DNA of 64,000 nt. Origin: Candidatus Omnitrophota bacterium (lineage in GTDB: Bacteria > Omnitrophota > Omnitrophia > Omnitrophales > JACROU01). Positions 37,523 through 46,973 of the stretch are shown one piece after another. A model generated the notes under the pieces. That model searched no databases, was not told the DNA's origin, and saw nothing but the letters and a program-made list of their open reading frames with translations. The DNA lies in the NCBI GenBank assembly GCA_029261035.1, contig JAJDCD010000006.1:1-64000 (forward strand). Direction: 5' to 3'. The first letter of the stretch is position 1. The number at the start of each line of letters is the position of its first letter. The position numbers were made by a program, and so were the translations under genes.

Positions 37523-38200
37523 ATGCAAAAGTTAAATTTAAAAGCAGTAAAAAGAGAGAAGACAGGAAAGCAATACGCGAAGGAGATTAGAAAAAGAAAA
37601 ATGATTCCTGGAGTTGTCTACGGGAAAAATCTAGAACCCATTTCGCTTGAGGTTAACGCTAAAGATTTAGAGACACTTTTAAAGACAGGATCAGGTGAGA
37701 ACGCTCTTATTAACTTGTCTATTGAAGGTGAGTCTAAGAATGCTGAAAACACTGTCTTGATTCATGACTTACAAATGCATCCTGTTCAGGACTTTGTGGA
37801 GCATGTCGATTTTCATGTAATCTCTTTAAGTGAGAAAATTCACGTTAAAGTTCCTGTTCATGAAAAAGGAGAAGCTCCTGGTGTTAAAGAGGGTGGTGTT
37901 TTGGATCACAGTCACCGTGAACTTGAAGTTGAATGTTTGCCTACTGAAATTCCAGAACGAATTGATGTAAGTATAGAAGGTTTAAAAATCGGTGATGGGG
38001 TTCATGTAAAAGACATTACATTTCCATCTGGAGTTAACTGTCTGTTGGATCCGGATGAAGTGATATTAACTATTTTAGCGCCACGTGTAGAAGAAGTTGC
38101 TGAAGTAGAAGAAGAACAACCTGAAACTCCTGAACTGATTAGAAAAGAAAAAGAAGAAGGTTCTGAAGGAGAGGGTGCTGCTCCGACTGAGAGTAAGTAA
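37523..38200 (+). CDS. rplY: 50S ribosomal protein L25, general stress protein Ctc type
   Basis: L25/Ctc binds 5S rRNA. The N-domain shows LKAVKREKTGKQYAKEIRKRKMIPGVVYGK, and the TL5 C-domain has HVDFHVISLSEKIHVKVPVHEKGEAPGVKEGGVLDH and the strand ELEVECLPTEIPE. 225 residues fits the two-domain form; about 30 acidic residues end it. A GGGGATAACGA site precedes the ATG. Confidence 0.93.
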   Translation: MQKLNLKAVKREKTGKQYAKEIRKRKMIPGVVYGKNLEPISLEVNAKDLETLLKTGSGENALINLSIEGESKNAENTVLIHDLQMHPVQDFVEHVDFHVISLSEKIHVKVPVHEKGEAPGVKEGGVLDHSHRELEVECLPTEIPERIDVSIEGLKIGDGVHVKDITFPSGVNCLLDPDEVILTILAPRVEEVAEVEEEQPETPELIRKEKEEGSEGEGAAPTESK

Positions 38201-38218
38201 TTATTGGAGCTCCTAAAA

Positions 38219-38779
38219 ATGAAGCTAATTTTAGGCTTAGGTAATCCTGGTGAGAGATATCAAAACACACGGCACAACATAGGTGTTTTGGTTCTTCAAT
38301 CTTTGCTTCGAGAGCTTTCTTTGTCTTGGAGTAAAAAAGGAAAGATTTACTCTGCAATTTCTAATACAGATGGAGTTGAATTTGCTTTGATTAAGACAAG
38401 CTACTTTATGAACGAGTCTGGAAAATGTTTACCTCGGTTGTTTCGCGATTTTAATGTAGAAGATTTGCAAGATATCATGGTGCTTGTTGATGATGTTTAC
38501 TTACCACTAGGAAAAGTTAGATATAGAACTCAGGGATCCTCTGGAGGACATAATGGGTTGTTGTCTTTAGAGGAACAGTTGAACTCAACAGAGTTTCCTC
38601 GGCTTCGATTAGGTGTCGGAGGGCCTGAAGATAGTTCGGGCCTGAAGGATTATGTTTTGGACGAATTTTTGTCTGAAGATGTTCCTCTATTAGAGGGGGT
38701 AGTAGAGAAAGCTTCCCAATGTGTTTTGAGTTGGGCTTCTGGAGCTCCGTCAGAGGAGATTATGCAGAAATTTAATTAA
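38219..38779 (+). CDS. pth: Peptidyl-tRNA hydrolase
   Basis: Recycles tRNA from dropped-off peptidyl-tRNA. I choose ATG 38219 (MKLILGLGNPGERYQNTRHNIG), which is the family N-terminus; an earlier TTG adds five residues. KTSYFMNESG, the catalytic-region VDDVYLPLGKVRYRTQGSSGGHNGL and 186 residues match. Adjacent to rplY as in many bacteria. Confidence 0.94.
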   Translation: MKLILGLGNPGERYQNTRHNIGVLVLQSLLRELSLSWSKKGKIYSAISNTDGVEFALIKTSYFMNESGKCLPRLFRDFNVEDLQDIMVLVDDVYLPLGKVRYRTQGSSGGHNGLLSLEEQLNSTEFPRLRLGVGGPEDSSGLKDYVLDEFLSEDVPLLEGVVEKASQCVLSWASGAPSEEIMQKFN

Positions 38780-38801
38780 GATTATGAGTTTATTGAAAAT
38801 A

Positions 38802-38831
38802 TTGGTTTTTTTACAATTGTTATGATATATT
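38802..38831 (+). promoter_or_regulatory. Candidate promoter before rpsF
   Basis: TTGGTT at 38802-38807, an 18-nt spacer and TATATT at 38826-38831 with an extended TG at 38823-38824. It would start the rpsF-ssb-rplI-dnaB transcript. The region is AT-rich, so overlapping -10 sites are possible. Confidence 0.45.
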
Positions 38832-38876
38832 ACACTGCTCAATTGCAGACAGATTAGAAATATTAAGGAGATAGAT

Positions 38877-39203
38877 ATGCGTGCTTATGAAAGTATTTTG
38901 ATTTTAGAATCTAATTTAAATGAAGAACAAGTTTCTGAAAATTTTAAAAAAATAGAAGCAATTTTGACTAAATATGAAGCGAAATTTGAAAAGAAAATTG
39001 ATTTAGGTAAAAGAGCTCTAGGTTTTATGATGGATAAGAAGACAGATGGTCTTTTCTTTCGCTGTGAATTTTCTGCAGCACCTGAAAAGGTTAAAGATTT
39101 GCATTTTGCTTTTAAATTAGCGGATTATATTTTGCATTTTACTATTTTCACAAAAAACAAAGACGTAAACCCTGTTAAAGAAACTCAAAAAACAAGCGTA
39201 TAA
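38877..39203 (+). CDS. rpsF: 30S ribosomal protein S6
   Basis: S6 of the 30S platform, which normally acts with S18. MRAYESILILESNLNEEQV, LGKRALGFMMDKKTDG and FRCEFSAAPEKV are conserved. 108 residues, normal. AAGGAG precedes the ATG. The usual downstream partner rpsR is absent from the cluster. Confidence 0.92.
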   Translation: MRAYESILILESNLNEEQVSENFKKIEAILTKYEAKFEKKIDLGKRALGFMMDKKTDGLFFRCEFSAAPEKVKDLHFAFKLADYILHFTIFTKNKDVNPVKETQKTSV

Positions 39204-39217
39204 TAAGGAGAAGAGGC

Positions 39218-39688
39218 ATGGCTGCAAGTTTAAATAAAGTACTTTTAATTGGAAACTTAACTCGTGATCCAGAAATGAAGTATTTGCCATCAGGACAAGC
39301 TGTAACTACATTTACAATCGCCTTAAATAGAACGTATCAAACGCAACAAGGTGAAAAGAAAGAAGAAGTTACTTTTATTCGTATCGTGACTTGGGCAAAA
39401 AGAGCAGAGCTTTGTAATCAATATTTGCAAAAGGGAAGTTCGGTGTGTGTTGAAGGAAGACTTCAAACCCGTTCTTGGGAAGCTCAAGATGGTTCTAAAC
39501 GAAATACGGTTGAAGTTGTAGCGATTAATGTCCAGTTTTTAAGTCGAGCTCAAAAAGGTGGAGAGTCAGCGTCGGGCGTTCAAGACAAAGAATCTATTAT
39601 TCAAGATTCGTTTGGTGAAGGGGAGCCAGTTAAAGGGCTTTCTGTTGCTGAGGGCGAATTAAGTCCAGACGAAGAAGTTCCATTCTAA
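39218..39688 (+). CDS. ssb: Single-stranded DNA-binding protein
   Basis: Binds single-stranded DNA as a tetramer. OB fold: LNKVLLIGNLTRDPEMKYLPSGQAVTTFTIALNR, IRIVTWAKRAELCNQYLQKGSSVCVEGRL. The C-terminal acidic tip ends DEEVPF, close to the DDDIPF partner-binding tail. 156 residues, normal. Between rpsF and rplI. Confidence 0.95.
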   Translation: MAASLNKVLLIGNLTRDPEMKYLPSGQAVTTFTIALNRTYQTQQGEKKEEVTFIRIVTWAKRAELCNQYLQKGSSVCVEGRLQTRSWEAQDGSKRNTVEVVAINVQFLSRAQKGGESASGVQDKESIIQDSFGEGEPVKGLSVAEGELSPDEEVPF

Positions 39689-39713
39689 AATTTGATTAGA
39701 AAGAGGGAGAGTT

Positions 39714-40157
39714 ATGGAAGTATTATTAGCGCAAAAAGTTGAAAAATTAGGTAAGGAAGGTGATGTTGTTAAAGTAAAGGACGGGTATGCAAGAAATTAC
39801 CTTCTGCCAAAAAAACTAGCTTTAGCGATCACTAAAGGAACTCGTAAGCAGGTTGATGAACAAAGAAAGCATTTGGTTCTATCTTTGGAACGTCAGGAGA
39901 AAAAAGCAAAGGAAATTAAAGTTAAAATAGAAAGTACTTCTTTGACAATTAAAGTGAAGGCTGGAGAAAATAATAAAATATTTGGCTCAGTCACTAATTT
40001 GCTTATCCAAAAAGAACTTGTAGAACAAGGGATTAAAATTGATAAGAAGAAGATTTTTGTAGAAGAACCAATACAGAGTTTAGGTAGCTATGAAATTCCA
40101 GTTAAATTAACAGCGGATATTGAAGCAATTCTTCAAGTTGCTGTTGTTAAGTCCTAA
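39714..40157 (+). CDS. rplI: 50S ribosomal protein L9
   Basis: L9 reduces frameshifting. The N-domain MEVLLAQKVEKLGKEGDVVKVKDGYARNYLLPKKLA is unmistakable; a central helix and C-domain complete 147 residues. GAGGGAG precedes the ATG. rpsR, normally between ssb and rplI, is missing (the spacer is 25 nt). Confidence 0.95.
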   Translation: MEVLLAQKVEKLGKEGDVVKVKDGYARNYLLPKKLALAITKGTRKQVDEQRKHLVLSLERQEKKAKEIKVKIESTSLTIKVKAGENNKIFGSVTNLLIQKELVEQGIKIDKKKIFVEEPIQSLGSYEIPVKLTADIEAILQVAVVKS

Positions 40158-40212
40158 CGTTGTTAAAAAGTTCTATTTTTAAAATACAGATTACTTTCTA
40201 AGATTTCTGTCT

Positions 40213-41589
40213 ATGTCGCCAACTAAAAATTCACCCAACCTTATTGAGAAAACACCCCCACATAATTTAGATGCAGAAATTAGTGTGCTAGGGGCTATTC
40301 TATCGGATGATCAAGCCGCTCCCAGAGCTTTGGAGTTGTTGCGATCTTCCCACTTCTATTCAACAGCTCATCAACTTATTTATGAATCTATTTGCCGTCT
40401 ATTTGATAAAAATATTCCGATTGAGTTAGTTACACTTTCAGATGATTTAGATAAATCGTCTGACTTAGATAAAGTAGGGGGGCGAAGCTATTTAGCCCAT
40501 TTATCTTCCAGTGTAGCGACTTCGGCCCATATTGAGCATTATGCCAAAATGGTAAAAGAGAAAGCTATTTTAAGAAGCTTAATTAATACGGCCACAGAGA
40601 TTGTTCAAGAAGGTTCGGAATCTGGTGTTGATGTAAATATTCTATTGGATCAAGCAGAGCAAAAGATATTTGATATTGGTCAAAATAAAATCGAATCCAA
40701 ATTTATTTCTATGTCAGAAATTATTAAGGACAGCATTGAAACTATTGATCAACTTTATCAGAGAAAAGAGCATGTAACGGGTGTTGCTACAGGGTTTCAC
40801 GAATTTGATTCTAAAACAGCAGGCCTTCAACCTTCCGATCTTGTAATCATTGCGGGACGTCCTTCGATGGGTAAGTCTGCCTTTGTGACTTGTTTGTGTG
40901 AGCACGTTGGTATTAAAGACAAAAAAGGAGTTGCTGTATTTTCTTTGGAAATGAGTAAAGAGTCTCTCGTGCAAAGAATGCTGTGTTCCCATGCTCGAGT
41001 AGACGCTCAAAAAGTGAGGACAGGTTACTTATCTCATCAAGATTGGCCAAAACTTACGAGTGCGGCAGGAAAATTGTCTGAAGCGCCTATTTATATAGAT
41101 GACACCCCCGGTTTAACCGTGTTGGAGCTGCGAGCTAAAGCAAGACGTCTTAAATCTCAAAAAGATATCCAACTTATTGTGATTGACTATTTACAGTTAA
41201 TGCAAGGAAGTAATCGTGAAAATCGTCAGCAAGAAATTTCAGATATTTCTCGATCTCTTAAGGCATTAGCTCGTGAGTTGAGAGTGCCAGTTATTGCAAT
41301 TAGTCAGTTATCTCGTGCTGTCGAGAGTCGTACGGGAAATAGGCCAATGCTTTCGGATTTAAGGGAATCTGGAGCTATTGAGCAAGATGCAGATTTGGTC
41401 GTTTTTTTATTTCGAGAAGAATACTATACCCCTACAGAAGAGAACAAAAATAGGGCGGAAGCAATTATTGCAAAGCAAAGAAATGGTCCTATTGGGACGG
41501 TGGATTTACTCTTCTTGAAGGATTGGACTCGGTTTGAAAACCCTGATTTTAATCATGCTGAAAACGTTGAAGATCAAGGGTATGTCTAA
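40213..41589 (+). CDS. dnaB: Replicative DNA helicase DnaB
   Basis: Hexameric 5'-3' replication helicase. The N-domain has EKTPPHNLDAEISVLGAIL. The RecA-like domain has AGRPSMGKSAFVT (Walker A), LQLIVIDYLQLM (Walker B), VIAISQLSRAVESR and SGAIEQDADLVVFLFREEYY. 458 residues, no intein. It lies after rplI, a common order. Confidence 0.96.
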   Translation: MSPTKNSPNLIEKTPPHNLDAEISVLGAILSDDQAAPRALELLRSSHFYSTAHQLIYESICRLFDKNIPIELVTLSDDLDKSSDLDKVGGRSYLAHLSSSVATSAHIEHYAKMVKEKAILRSLINTATEIVQEGSESGVDVNILLDQAEQKIFDIGQNKIESKFISMSEIIKDSIETIDQLYQRKEHVTGVATGFHEFDSKTAGLQPSDLVIIAGRPSMGKSAFVTCLCEHVGIKDKKGVAVFSLEMSKESLVQRMLCSHARVDAQKVRTGYLSHQDWPKLTSAAGKLSEAPIYIDDTPGLTVLELRAKARRLKSQKDIQLIVIDYLQLMQGSNRENRQQEISDISRSLKALARELRVPVIAISQLSRAVESRTGNRPMLSDLRESGAIEQDADLVVFLFREEYYTPTEENKNRAEAIIAKQRNGPIGTVDLLFLKDWTRFENPDFNHAENVEDQGYV

Positions 41590-41604
41590 GGCCTTACTAC
41601 CCTT
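41576..41604 (+). terminator. Hairpin over the dnaB stop codon
   Basis: AAGGGTA (41576-41582) pairs with TACCCTT (41598-41604), with the palindrome TAAGGCCTTA inside the loop. No T-run follows within 10 nt, so it is a poor intrinsic terminator; it may mark the end of the dnaB message before the bamA promoter. Confidence 0.35.
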
Positions 41605-41649
41605 AGAGTTACTAAAAAATTAGCTCCGTAAAATAATCTCTCAATAGGG

Positions 41650-41678
41650 TTTACACTCCTTCGCCTATTGTGTATCAT
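41650..41678 (+). promoter_or_regulatory. Sigma70-type promoter upstream of bamA
   Basis: TTTACA at 41650-41655, a 17-nt spacer and TATCAT at 41673-41678. The start point near 41685 leaves about 55 nt of leader before the bamA ATG. It would drive bamA-skp-lpxC/fabZ-lpxA and beyond. Confidence 0.62.
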
Positions 41679-41739
41679 ACACTCTTATTTTGTTTAAATT
41701 ATTTGAAACCAAGGGTATCTATAACGATCTGAGTTACTT

Positions 41740-44247
41740 ATGGATGATAGCAAAAGACAAACTGTTTTCTTTGAACGTGGATGGGTTATAGCCATTGTTT
41801 TGGCTTTATGTTTCTCCCCTGTAACGGCATGGACACAGACTGAAAGTTCGCCTAAGGCTGTGGAAGAAGTAAGTCAAAGTGCTTCTCCGAAGAAATCAAT
41901 GCTTCCTGCATCTGGGGTAACACAGGCTGAAAATTCTCAGCTACCCAATGCTTCAGTGGGGAATCAAGGAACATCGCAGCAGCCTTCTAAAGGCTCTTCC
42001 ACATCGGATGTTGCACCTTCAATTCCTCAACCTAGAGAAATAATAGTTTTCGAGGTAGAAGTTAGAGGCAATCGTGTCGTGAGCACGAATGCAATCTTGT
42101 CTAAGGTTAAAACTAAAAAGGGAAAGTCTTTAAGGCAGCAGATTATTAATGACGATGTGCGTCGTTTGTATGGAACTGGTTTTTTTCAGGATGTTCGTGT
42201 TGATGTTCAAGAAAAGCAAGATGGGGTTTTGGTTACTGTTGTTGTTGATGAAAAGCCTATTGTAAAACGAATTATTATTGAAGGTAGCAGTGCTTTTGCT
42301 GAAGATAAGCTTAGAAAAGAATTGAATATTGTTGAAGGACAAATTTTAGATCAGAGAGCTGTTAAGCAGGGAGTGAATAAAATTCAAGAGAAGTACTTTG
42401 ATAAGGGTTTTCGGTTTGCTGAAGTTAAATCGAACATAGATGTAAATCAACAAGCTAAAGAAGCTGTGTTGTACATTCTGATTGATGAAGGGGATAAATA
42501 TAAAATAAACAAAGTGAGTTTTGAAGGGAATGAAAGTTATCCTGAGAAAGACTTAAAGCGATTACTGAAAACAAAACCGCGCATGCTTATTTTACTTAGA
42601 AAAGGCGTATTCAACGAAGATACATTTCAAGAAGATTTGGAGCGAGTTAGAGCGTATTATCAATCGCAAGGTTTTTTGGATGTTCAGTCTACATCAAAGT
42701 TTGATTATAACAGGGAAAAGAAAGAGATTTATGTTACTGTAGTTGTTGGCGAAGGAGAACGTTACTACGCAGGTGATATTAAGATTAAAGGGAATGTTTT
42801 ATTTCCTGAAAGTGAGATTTGGGATCAGTTGGAAATGTTACCTGGATTCCCTTTCTCTCAATCGAATATGACGGGCGATGTAGCGGCTATTCGTCAATAC
42901 TATTTTCAGAAGGGTTACATTGGGATTCAAATAACTCCTGATGTTGTTCTGAACCCAGATACAGGAAAAGTGGATGTTAATTACAACCTTGTCGAGGGGG
43001 ATTTGTTCTTTGTAGATAAAGTTAAAATTCGAGGAAATACAAAAACAAAAGATATCGTGATTCGTCGCGAATTGAGAACGCGTCCTGGAGATCGTTTTGA
43101 CGGACAAAAAATAGATCGTTCCAAACAGAGATTAGATAATTTAGGTTTTTTCCAAGAAGTTGTTTACGATACAGAAGGTGGGTCAGCTCCAAATCGTAGA
43201 GATGTGGTATTTAAGGTTAAGGAGAAACAGACAGGTGAGCTTTCTTTTGGAGCCGGTGTGAGCTCTATTGATCAGTTTGTTGGATTTGCTGAAATTTCGC
43301 AAAGAAACTTTGATATTAAAAATTTCCCAAGATTTACTGGGGGTGGACAAAGCTTATCTTTAAGAGGTCGAATTGGTACGATTACTCAAGATATTGATGC
43401 TAGTTTTGTGGAGCCTTATTTGTTTAACAAGAACCTATCTTTGGGGTTGAATGGGTTTAGAGTAACTAGAGAAGCAAACAATACGGATTTTGATGAAATA
43501 AGAACAGGTGTTTCTATTAGTTTTGCCAGAGCTTTATCAGAGTTTATTCGTGCGGGTATTGGTTATACGGCAGAGCAGGTAGAACTGGATGACCTCGAAG
43601 CAGATGCAGGACCTTCTGTTAGGGCTTTTGAGGGGAAGACAAATCTGAGTCGTTTGAAATTTAATATTTCTCGAGATACGAGAGACAATGCTGTTGCGCC
43701 TAAAAAAGGAACTTTAATCACGAGTTCTATAGAATTAATAGGAAGTTTTATAGGTGGAGATGAAGACTATTATAATGCTCAAATTTCGTTCACGAAATAT
43801 TTTAGCTTTAAAGAAAATCATGTTATTGAAGCCAAAAGTCGTTTAGGTATTACCGATGAAATTGGAGGGAGTGGTTCTGGATCCGTACCTGTATTTGATC
43901 GTTTTTTTGCAGGTGGCTTAGGAACGGTTCGTGGTTTTGAGCCTCGTCGAGTAGGGCCTAAGGAAGCTGGAGATGCTGTAGGTGGTAACTCTTTATTTAT
44001 TTTAAATTTGGAGTATACCTTTCCTTTGATTCAGAACTTCAAAGGGGCGGTGTTTTTGGATGTGGGGCAAGTTGCAGCGGACGCTTTTAGTTTTGAAGGA
44101 GGCGAATTTGCAGCGAGTGTGGGGCCGGGTCTGAAAATTGCTACTCCCATTGGCCCAGTTGCTTTATACTATGGTTATCCTATAGCAAATGAAGACACAG
44201 AAAGTGAAAATGGTCGATTTGAATTTAGTTTTAGCAGAGGTTTTTAA
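41740..44247 (+). CDS. bamA: Outer membrane protein assembly factor BamA
   Basis: Omp85 protein that inserts beta-barrels in the outer membrane. A signal peptide (about residues 14-31, VIAIVLALCFSPVTAW) is followed by about 70 Ser/Gln/Pro-rich residues. Five POTRA repeats follow (about 100-440; glycine-rich starts such as VEVRGNRVV, KVSFEGNESY, IKIKGNVLF, VKIRGNTKT). The barrel begins near GELSFGAGVSS and contains the lid motif GTVRGFEPRRVGP; the C-terminal residue is Phe. 835 residues, close to the usual 800. No clear Shine-Dalgarno before ATG 41740. Confidence 0.93.
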   Translation: MDDSKRQTVFFERGWVIAIVLALCFSPVTAWTQTESSPKAVEEVSQSASPKKSMLPASGVTQAENSQLPNASVGNQGTSQQPSKGSSTSDVAPSIPQPREIIVFEVEVRGNRVVSTNAILSKVKTKKGKSLRQQIINDDVRRLYGTGFFQDVRVDVQEKQDGVLVTVVVDEKPIVKRIIIEGSSAFAEDKLRKELNIVEGQILDQRAVKQGVNKIQEKYFDKGFRFAEVKSNIDVNQQAKEAVLYILIDEGDKYKINKVSFEGNESYPEKDLKRLLKTKPRMLILLRKGVFNEDTFQEDLERVRAYYQSQGFLDVQSTSKFDYNREKKEIYVTVVVGEGERYYAGDIKIKGNVLFPESEIWDQLEMLPGFPFSQSNMTGDVAAIRQYYFQKGYIGIQITPDVVLNPDTGKVDVNYNLVEGDLFFVDKVKIRGNTKTKDIVIRRELRTRPGDRFDGQKIDRSKQRLDNLGFFQEVVYDTEGGSAPNRRDVVFKVKEKQTGELSFGAGVSSIDQFVGFAEISQRNFDIKNFPRFTGGGQSLSLRGRIGTITQDIDASFVEPYLFNKNLSLGLNGFRVTREANNTDFDEIRTGVSISFARALSEFIRAGIGYTAEQVELDDLEADAGPSVRAFEGKTNLSRLKFNISRDTRDNAVAPKKGTLITSSIELIGSFIGGDEDYYNAQISFTKYFSFKENHVIEAKSRLGITDEIGGSGSGSVPVFDRFFAGGLGTVRGFEPRRVGPKEAGDAVGGNSLFILNLEYTFPLIQNFKGAVFLDVGQVAADAFSFEGGEFAASVGPGLKIATPIGPVALYYGYPIANEDTESENGRFEFSFSRGF

Positions 44248-44271
44248 TCTTAACATAAGGAGAATAAAACG

Positions 44272-44784
44272 ATGAATTTAACAAAACAGCTTATGATTGC
44301 CTTTATTGTTATATTAGGGTCTTTTGGAATTTCTTTTTCAGCTTATGCGGAAAAAACAGCTTACGTTGATGTTGCGAAAGTTTTTGATCAGTATGAGAAA
44401 ACAAAAAAGTTTGATCAACAGCTAGCAGAGATGGGGAAAGAAAAACAGACCGTTAGAGATTCTTTAGTTTTAGATGTTAGACGATTGAAAGATGAAATGG
44501 CTCTTCTTTCAGATTCTGGTAAGGGAGAGAAGCAACTTCTTGTTGATAAAAAATTGAGAGAACTTCAAGAGTTCGATAGAGGTGCTCAAAAAGAACTAGG
44601 GGAAAAGAGAGAAGGAATCATAAAAGATGTGTTTAAAGATATTGATGATGTGATTAAGGTTTATGGGCAGAAAAATAATTATGATTTTATTTTCAACGAA
44701 AGATTAATGTTATTTAGAAATGATAAGTATGATATTACGGATGAAATTCTAGGGGAGCTTAACGCGCAATATAAAAAGAAATAA
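44272..44784 (+). CDS. skp: Skp/OmpH-family periplasmic chaperone
   Basis: Holds unfolded outer-membrane proteins in the periplasm. It has a signal peptide (LMIAFIVILGSFGISFSAYA), the family start KTAYVDVAKVFDQYEKTKKFDQQL, and a charged coiled-coil middle. The conserved C-terminal strand is YDFIFNERLMLF. 170 residues, normal. AAGGAG precedes the start. It lies between bamA and lpxC as in many diderms, but lpxD is absent. Confidence 0.88.
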   Translation: MNLTKQLMIAFIVILGSFGISFSAYAEKTAYVDVAKVFDQYEKTKKFDQQLAEMGKEKQTVRDSLVLDVRRLKDEMALLSDSGKGEKQLLVDKKLRELQEFDRGAQKELGEKREGIIKDVFKDIDDVIKVYGQKNNYDFIFNERLMLFRNDKYDITDEILGELNAQYKKK

Positions 44785-44827
44785 TCTTTTAAAAAAATAC
44801 GCATACGGGTGGTTTAAATAAATTTCA

Positions 44828-46147
44828 ATGGAAAAAGAAAAAACGATTAAAACTAGGATTGATTTTGAAGGTATTGGGGTTCATAAAGGGGAAAAAGTAA
44901 CTGTTTCTTTGATCCCAGCAGAACCAGGTACTGGAATTGTTTTCAAGCGGGTTGATTTACCGGATTCACAACCCTTTAAAGCAGATATTGAAAATGTGAT
45001 TCAGATTCCTGAAGTGGAAGGAAGACAAACAACACTTGGAATTGGAAATGCTTACATTGTCACTGTCGAACATTTACTATCCTCTTTGCATGGTTTGGGC
45101 GTGGATAATTGCTTTGTTGAAGTTTCTGGGGATGAAATGCCCGTGTTGGATGGTAGTTCGGATGTTTATTCAGAAAAAATTATAGAAGCTGGACTAGAAG
45201 AGCAAGACCGTGATAGAGAATATTTAACTGTGACAGAACCATTTGAAATGTCTTATGGTGAATCCACGATTAAAGTTCTTCCCTCGGATGAATTTAAGGT
45301 GACTTACTCCTTAAGTTATCAAGGGGACCCATTATTACAAGATCAAACAGCAACCTTTCTTGTTAACCCTACCACTTACAAAGATGATATATCACCGGCT
45401 CGGACTTTTTGCTTAAGAGAAGAGGTGGAGGATTTACTTTCTAAGGGGTATGGGAAAGGCGCCTCTTTCGAGAATACACTTGTTTTTGAAAATGGAAAAC
45501 CAATTCAAAATGAATTACGTTTTGAAGATGAGGCTTGCCGCCATAAAATTTTAGATTTAATAGGAGATATTTATCTCTTAGGGAGAAGAATTAAAGCACA
45601 TATTATCACTTTTAAAACTGGGCATCGACATAATGTCGAATTAGTTAGGAGGTTAAAGGAAATGGTTGATCAATCTAAAGGGACTAAAGCAGTGTCTGAG
45701 AAGAGTTCTGAAATTGTATATGATGTGAATGGAATTATGGGGATCATTCCTCATCGTTACCCATTTTTACTCGTCGACAGAATCATTGAGATGGAAGAGG
45801 GTAAAAGAGCTGTAGGAATTAAGAATGTGACTATGAATGAGCAGTTTTTTCAAGGGCATTTTCCAGGGCACCCAGTAATGCCGGGAGTTCTCATTGTTGA
45901 AGCAATGGCTCAAGTAGGGGGTGTTTTGATGCTGAGCCAAGCGGATAATAAAGGGAAGATCGCTTATTTTATGAGTATTGATAAAGCTAAATTCAGAAAA
46001 CCCGTATTTCCTGGGGATCAGCTTCGTTTTGAAATTGATGTCCTTAAAGTTCGTTCTAGAACAGGGCAATGCTTGGGGAAGGCTTTTGTCGACGGAGCTC
46101 TTGTTTGTGAAGCTGAAGTTAAATTTGCCATAGTTACTCCAGAGTAA
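44828..46147 (+). CDS. lpxC-fabZ: LpxC-FabZ fusion: UDP-3-O-acyl-GlcNAc deacetylase / hydroxyacyl-ACP dehydratase
   Basis: Two enzymes in one chain. LpxC (about 1-285), the committed step of lipid A synthesis, shows [15 protein letters not shown] (zinc His), [19 protein letters not shown] (zinc His and Asp) and GHRHNVEL (active-site His). FabZ (about 300-439), fatty-acid dehydration, has [13 protein letters not shown] and the catalytic His/Glu in [18 protein letters not shown]. The linker is about 15 residues (TKAVSEKSS). 439 residues fits the fused form known from Bacteroidetes and several other phyla. No stop or frameshift between domains. Confidence 0.93.
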   Translation: MEKEKTIKTRIDFEGIGVHKGEKVTVSLIPAEPGTGIVFKRVDLPDSQPFKADIENVIQIPEVEGRQTTLGIGNAYIVTVEHLLSSLHGLGVDNCFVEVSGDEMPVLDGSSDVYSEKIIEAGLEEQDRDREYLTVTEPFEMSYGESTIKVLPSDEFKVTYSLSYQGDPLLQDQTATFLVNPTTYKDDISPARTFCLREEVEDLLSKGYGKGASFENTLVFENGKPIQNELRFEDEACRHKILDLIGDIYLLGRRIKAHIITFKTGHRHNVELVRRLKEMVDQSKGTKAVSEKSSEIVYDVNGIMGIIPHRYPFLLVDRIIEMEEGKRAVGIKNVTMNEQFFQGHFPGHPVMPGVLIVEAMAQVGGVLMLSQADNKGKIAYFMSIDKAKFRKPVFPGDQLRFEIDVLKVRSRTGQCLGKAFVDGALVCEAEVKFAIVTPE

Positions 46148-46169
46148 AAGGAAAGAGGAATCTACATAC

Positions 46170-46967
46170 ATGAGTTTAAATGCCGAACTTAAAAAAACGG
46201 TGATCCACCCAACAGCGATTGTACATCCAAATGCTAAGATTGCAGAAGGTGTTGAAATAGGACCTTATGCAATTATAGAAGAGAATGTTTCTATAGGTTT
46301 TGGAACAAAAGTTGGAGCAAGAGTTACGATTGAAGGGTATACAGAGATCGGGAAAGAAAATCAGATTTTTACGGGAGCTGTTATTGGGAGTATGACCCAA
46401 GATAAGAAATGTGATGGGGGAATTAGCTATTTAAAGATAGGTAATTCTAATATTATTAGAGAATACGTGACAATGAACCCTGGAACTTTAGAGGGAACAA
46501 AAACGATTATTGGGAATGGGAATTTGTTTATGGCCTATGCTCATGTTGCCCATGATTGTATTGTTGGGAACTATAATGTTATTGCTAATAATGGAACTTT
46601 GGCTGGACATGTTATTGTTGAAGACAGAGCAATTATTGGGGGGCTAAGCGGTGTTCACCAATTGGTACGCATCGGTTCTTTGGCCATTGTTGGAGGTTGT
46701 TCTAAGGTGGTGCAAGATGTCCCTTCTTTTATGATGGTCGACGGACATCCGGCAAAGGCTTTTGGTGTGAATGGTGTTGGCCTTGAAAGAAATGATGTCT
46801 CTTCTGAAGAACGCATGATTCTAAAAAAGGCGTTTAAAATTATTTTTAGATCAGGCCTTGCGTTAAAGAGTGCTATATCCAAACTAGAAGAAGACTTTCC
46901 AGCTTCTCCTGCCTTAACTACATTGATTGAATTTCTTCAAAAATCAGAAAGAGGAATTTGTCGTTAA
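46170..46967 (+). CDS. lpxA: UDP-N-acetylglucosamine O-acyltransferase LpxA
   Basis: First step of lipid A synthesis, adding a hydroxyacyl chain to UDP-GlcNAc. Left-handed beta-helix repeats run from IHPTAIVHPNAKIAEGVEIGPYAII. The catalytic His lies in YAHVAHDCIVGNYNVIANNGTLAGH, and the C-terminal helical region follows. 265 residues, normal. It is 22 nt after lpxC-fabZ. Confidence 0.95.
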   Translation: MSLNAELKKTVIHPTAIVHPNAKIAEGVEIGPYAIIEENVSIGFGTKVGARVTIEGYTEIGKENQIFTGAVIGSMTQDKKCDGGISYLKIGNSNIIREYVTMNPGTLEGTKTIIGNGNLFMAYAHVAHDCIVGNYNVIANNGTLAGHVIVEDRAIIGGLSGVHQLVRIGSLAIVGGCSKVVQDVPSFMMVDGHPAKAFGVNGVGLERNDVSSEERMILKKAFKIIFRSGLALKSAISKLEEDFPASPALTTLIEFLQKSERGICR

Positions 46968-46973
46968 TTTGAC

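Noticed and set aside
40213-41589. Intein in dnaB
   Set aside because: DnaB is a common intein host, but the frame is continuous at 458 residues with intact Walker motifs and no insertion.
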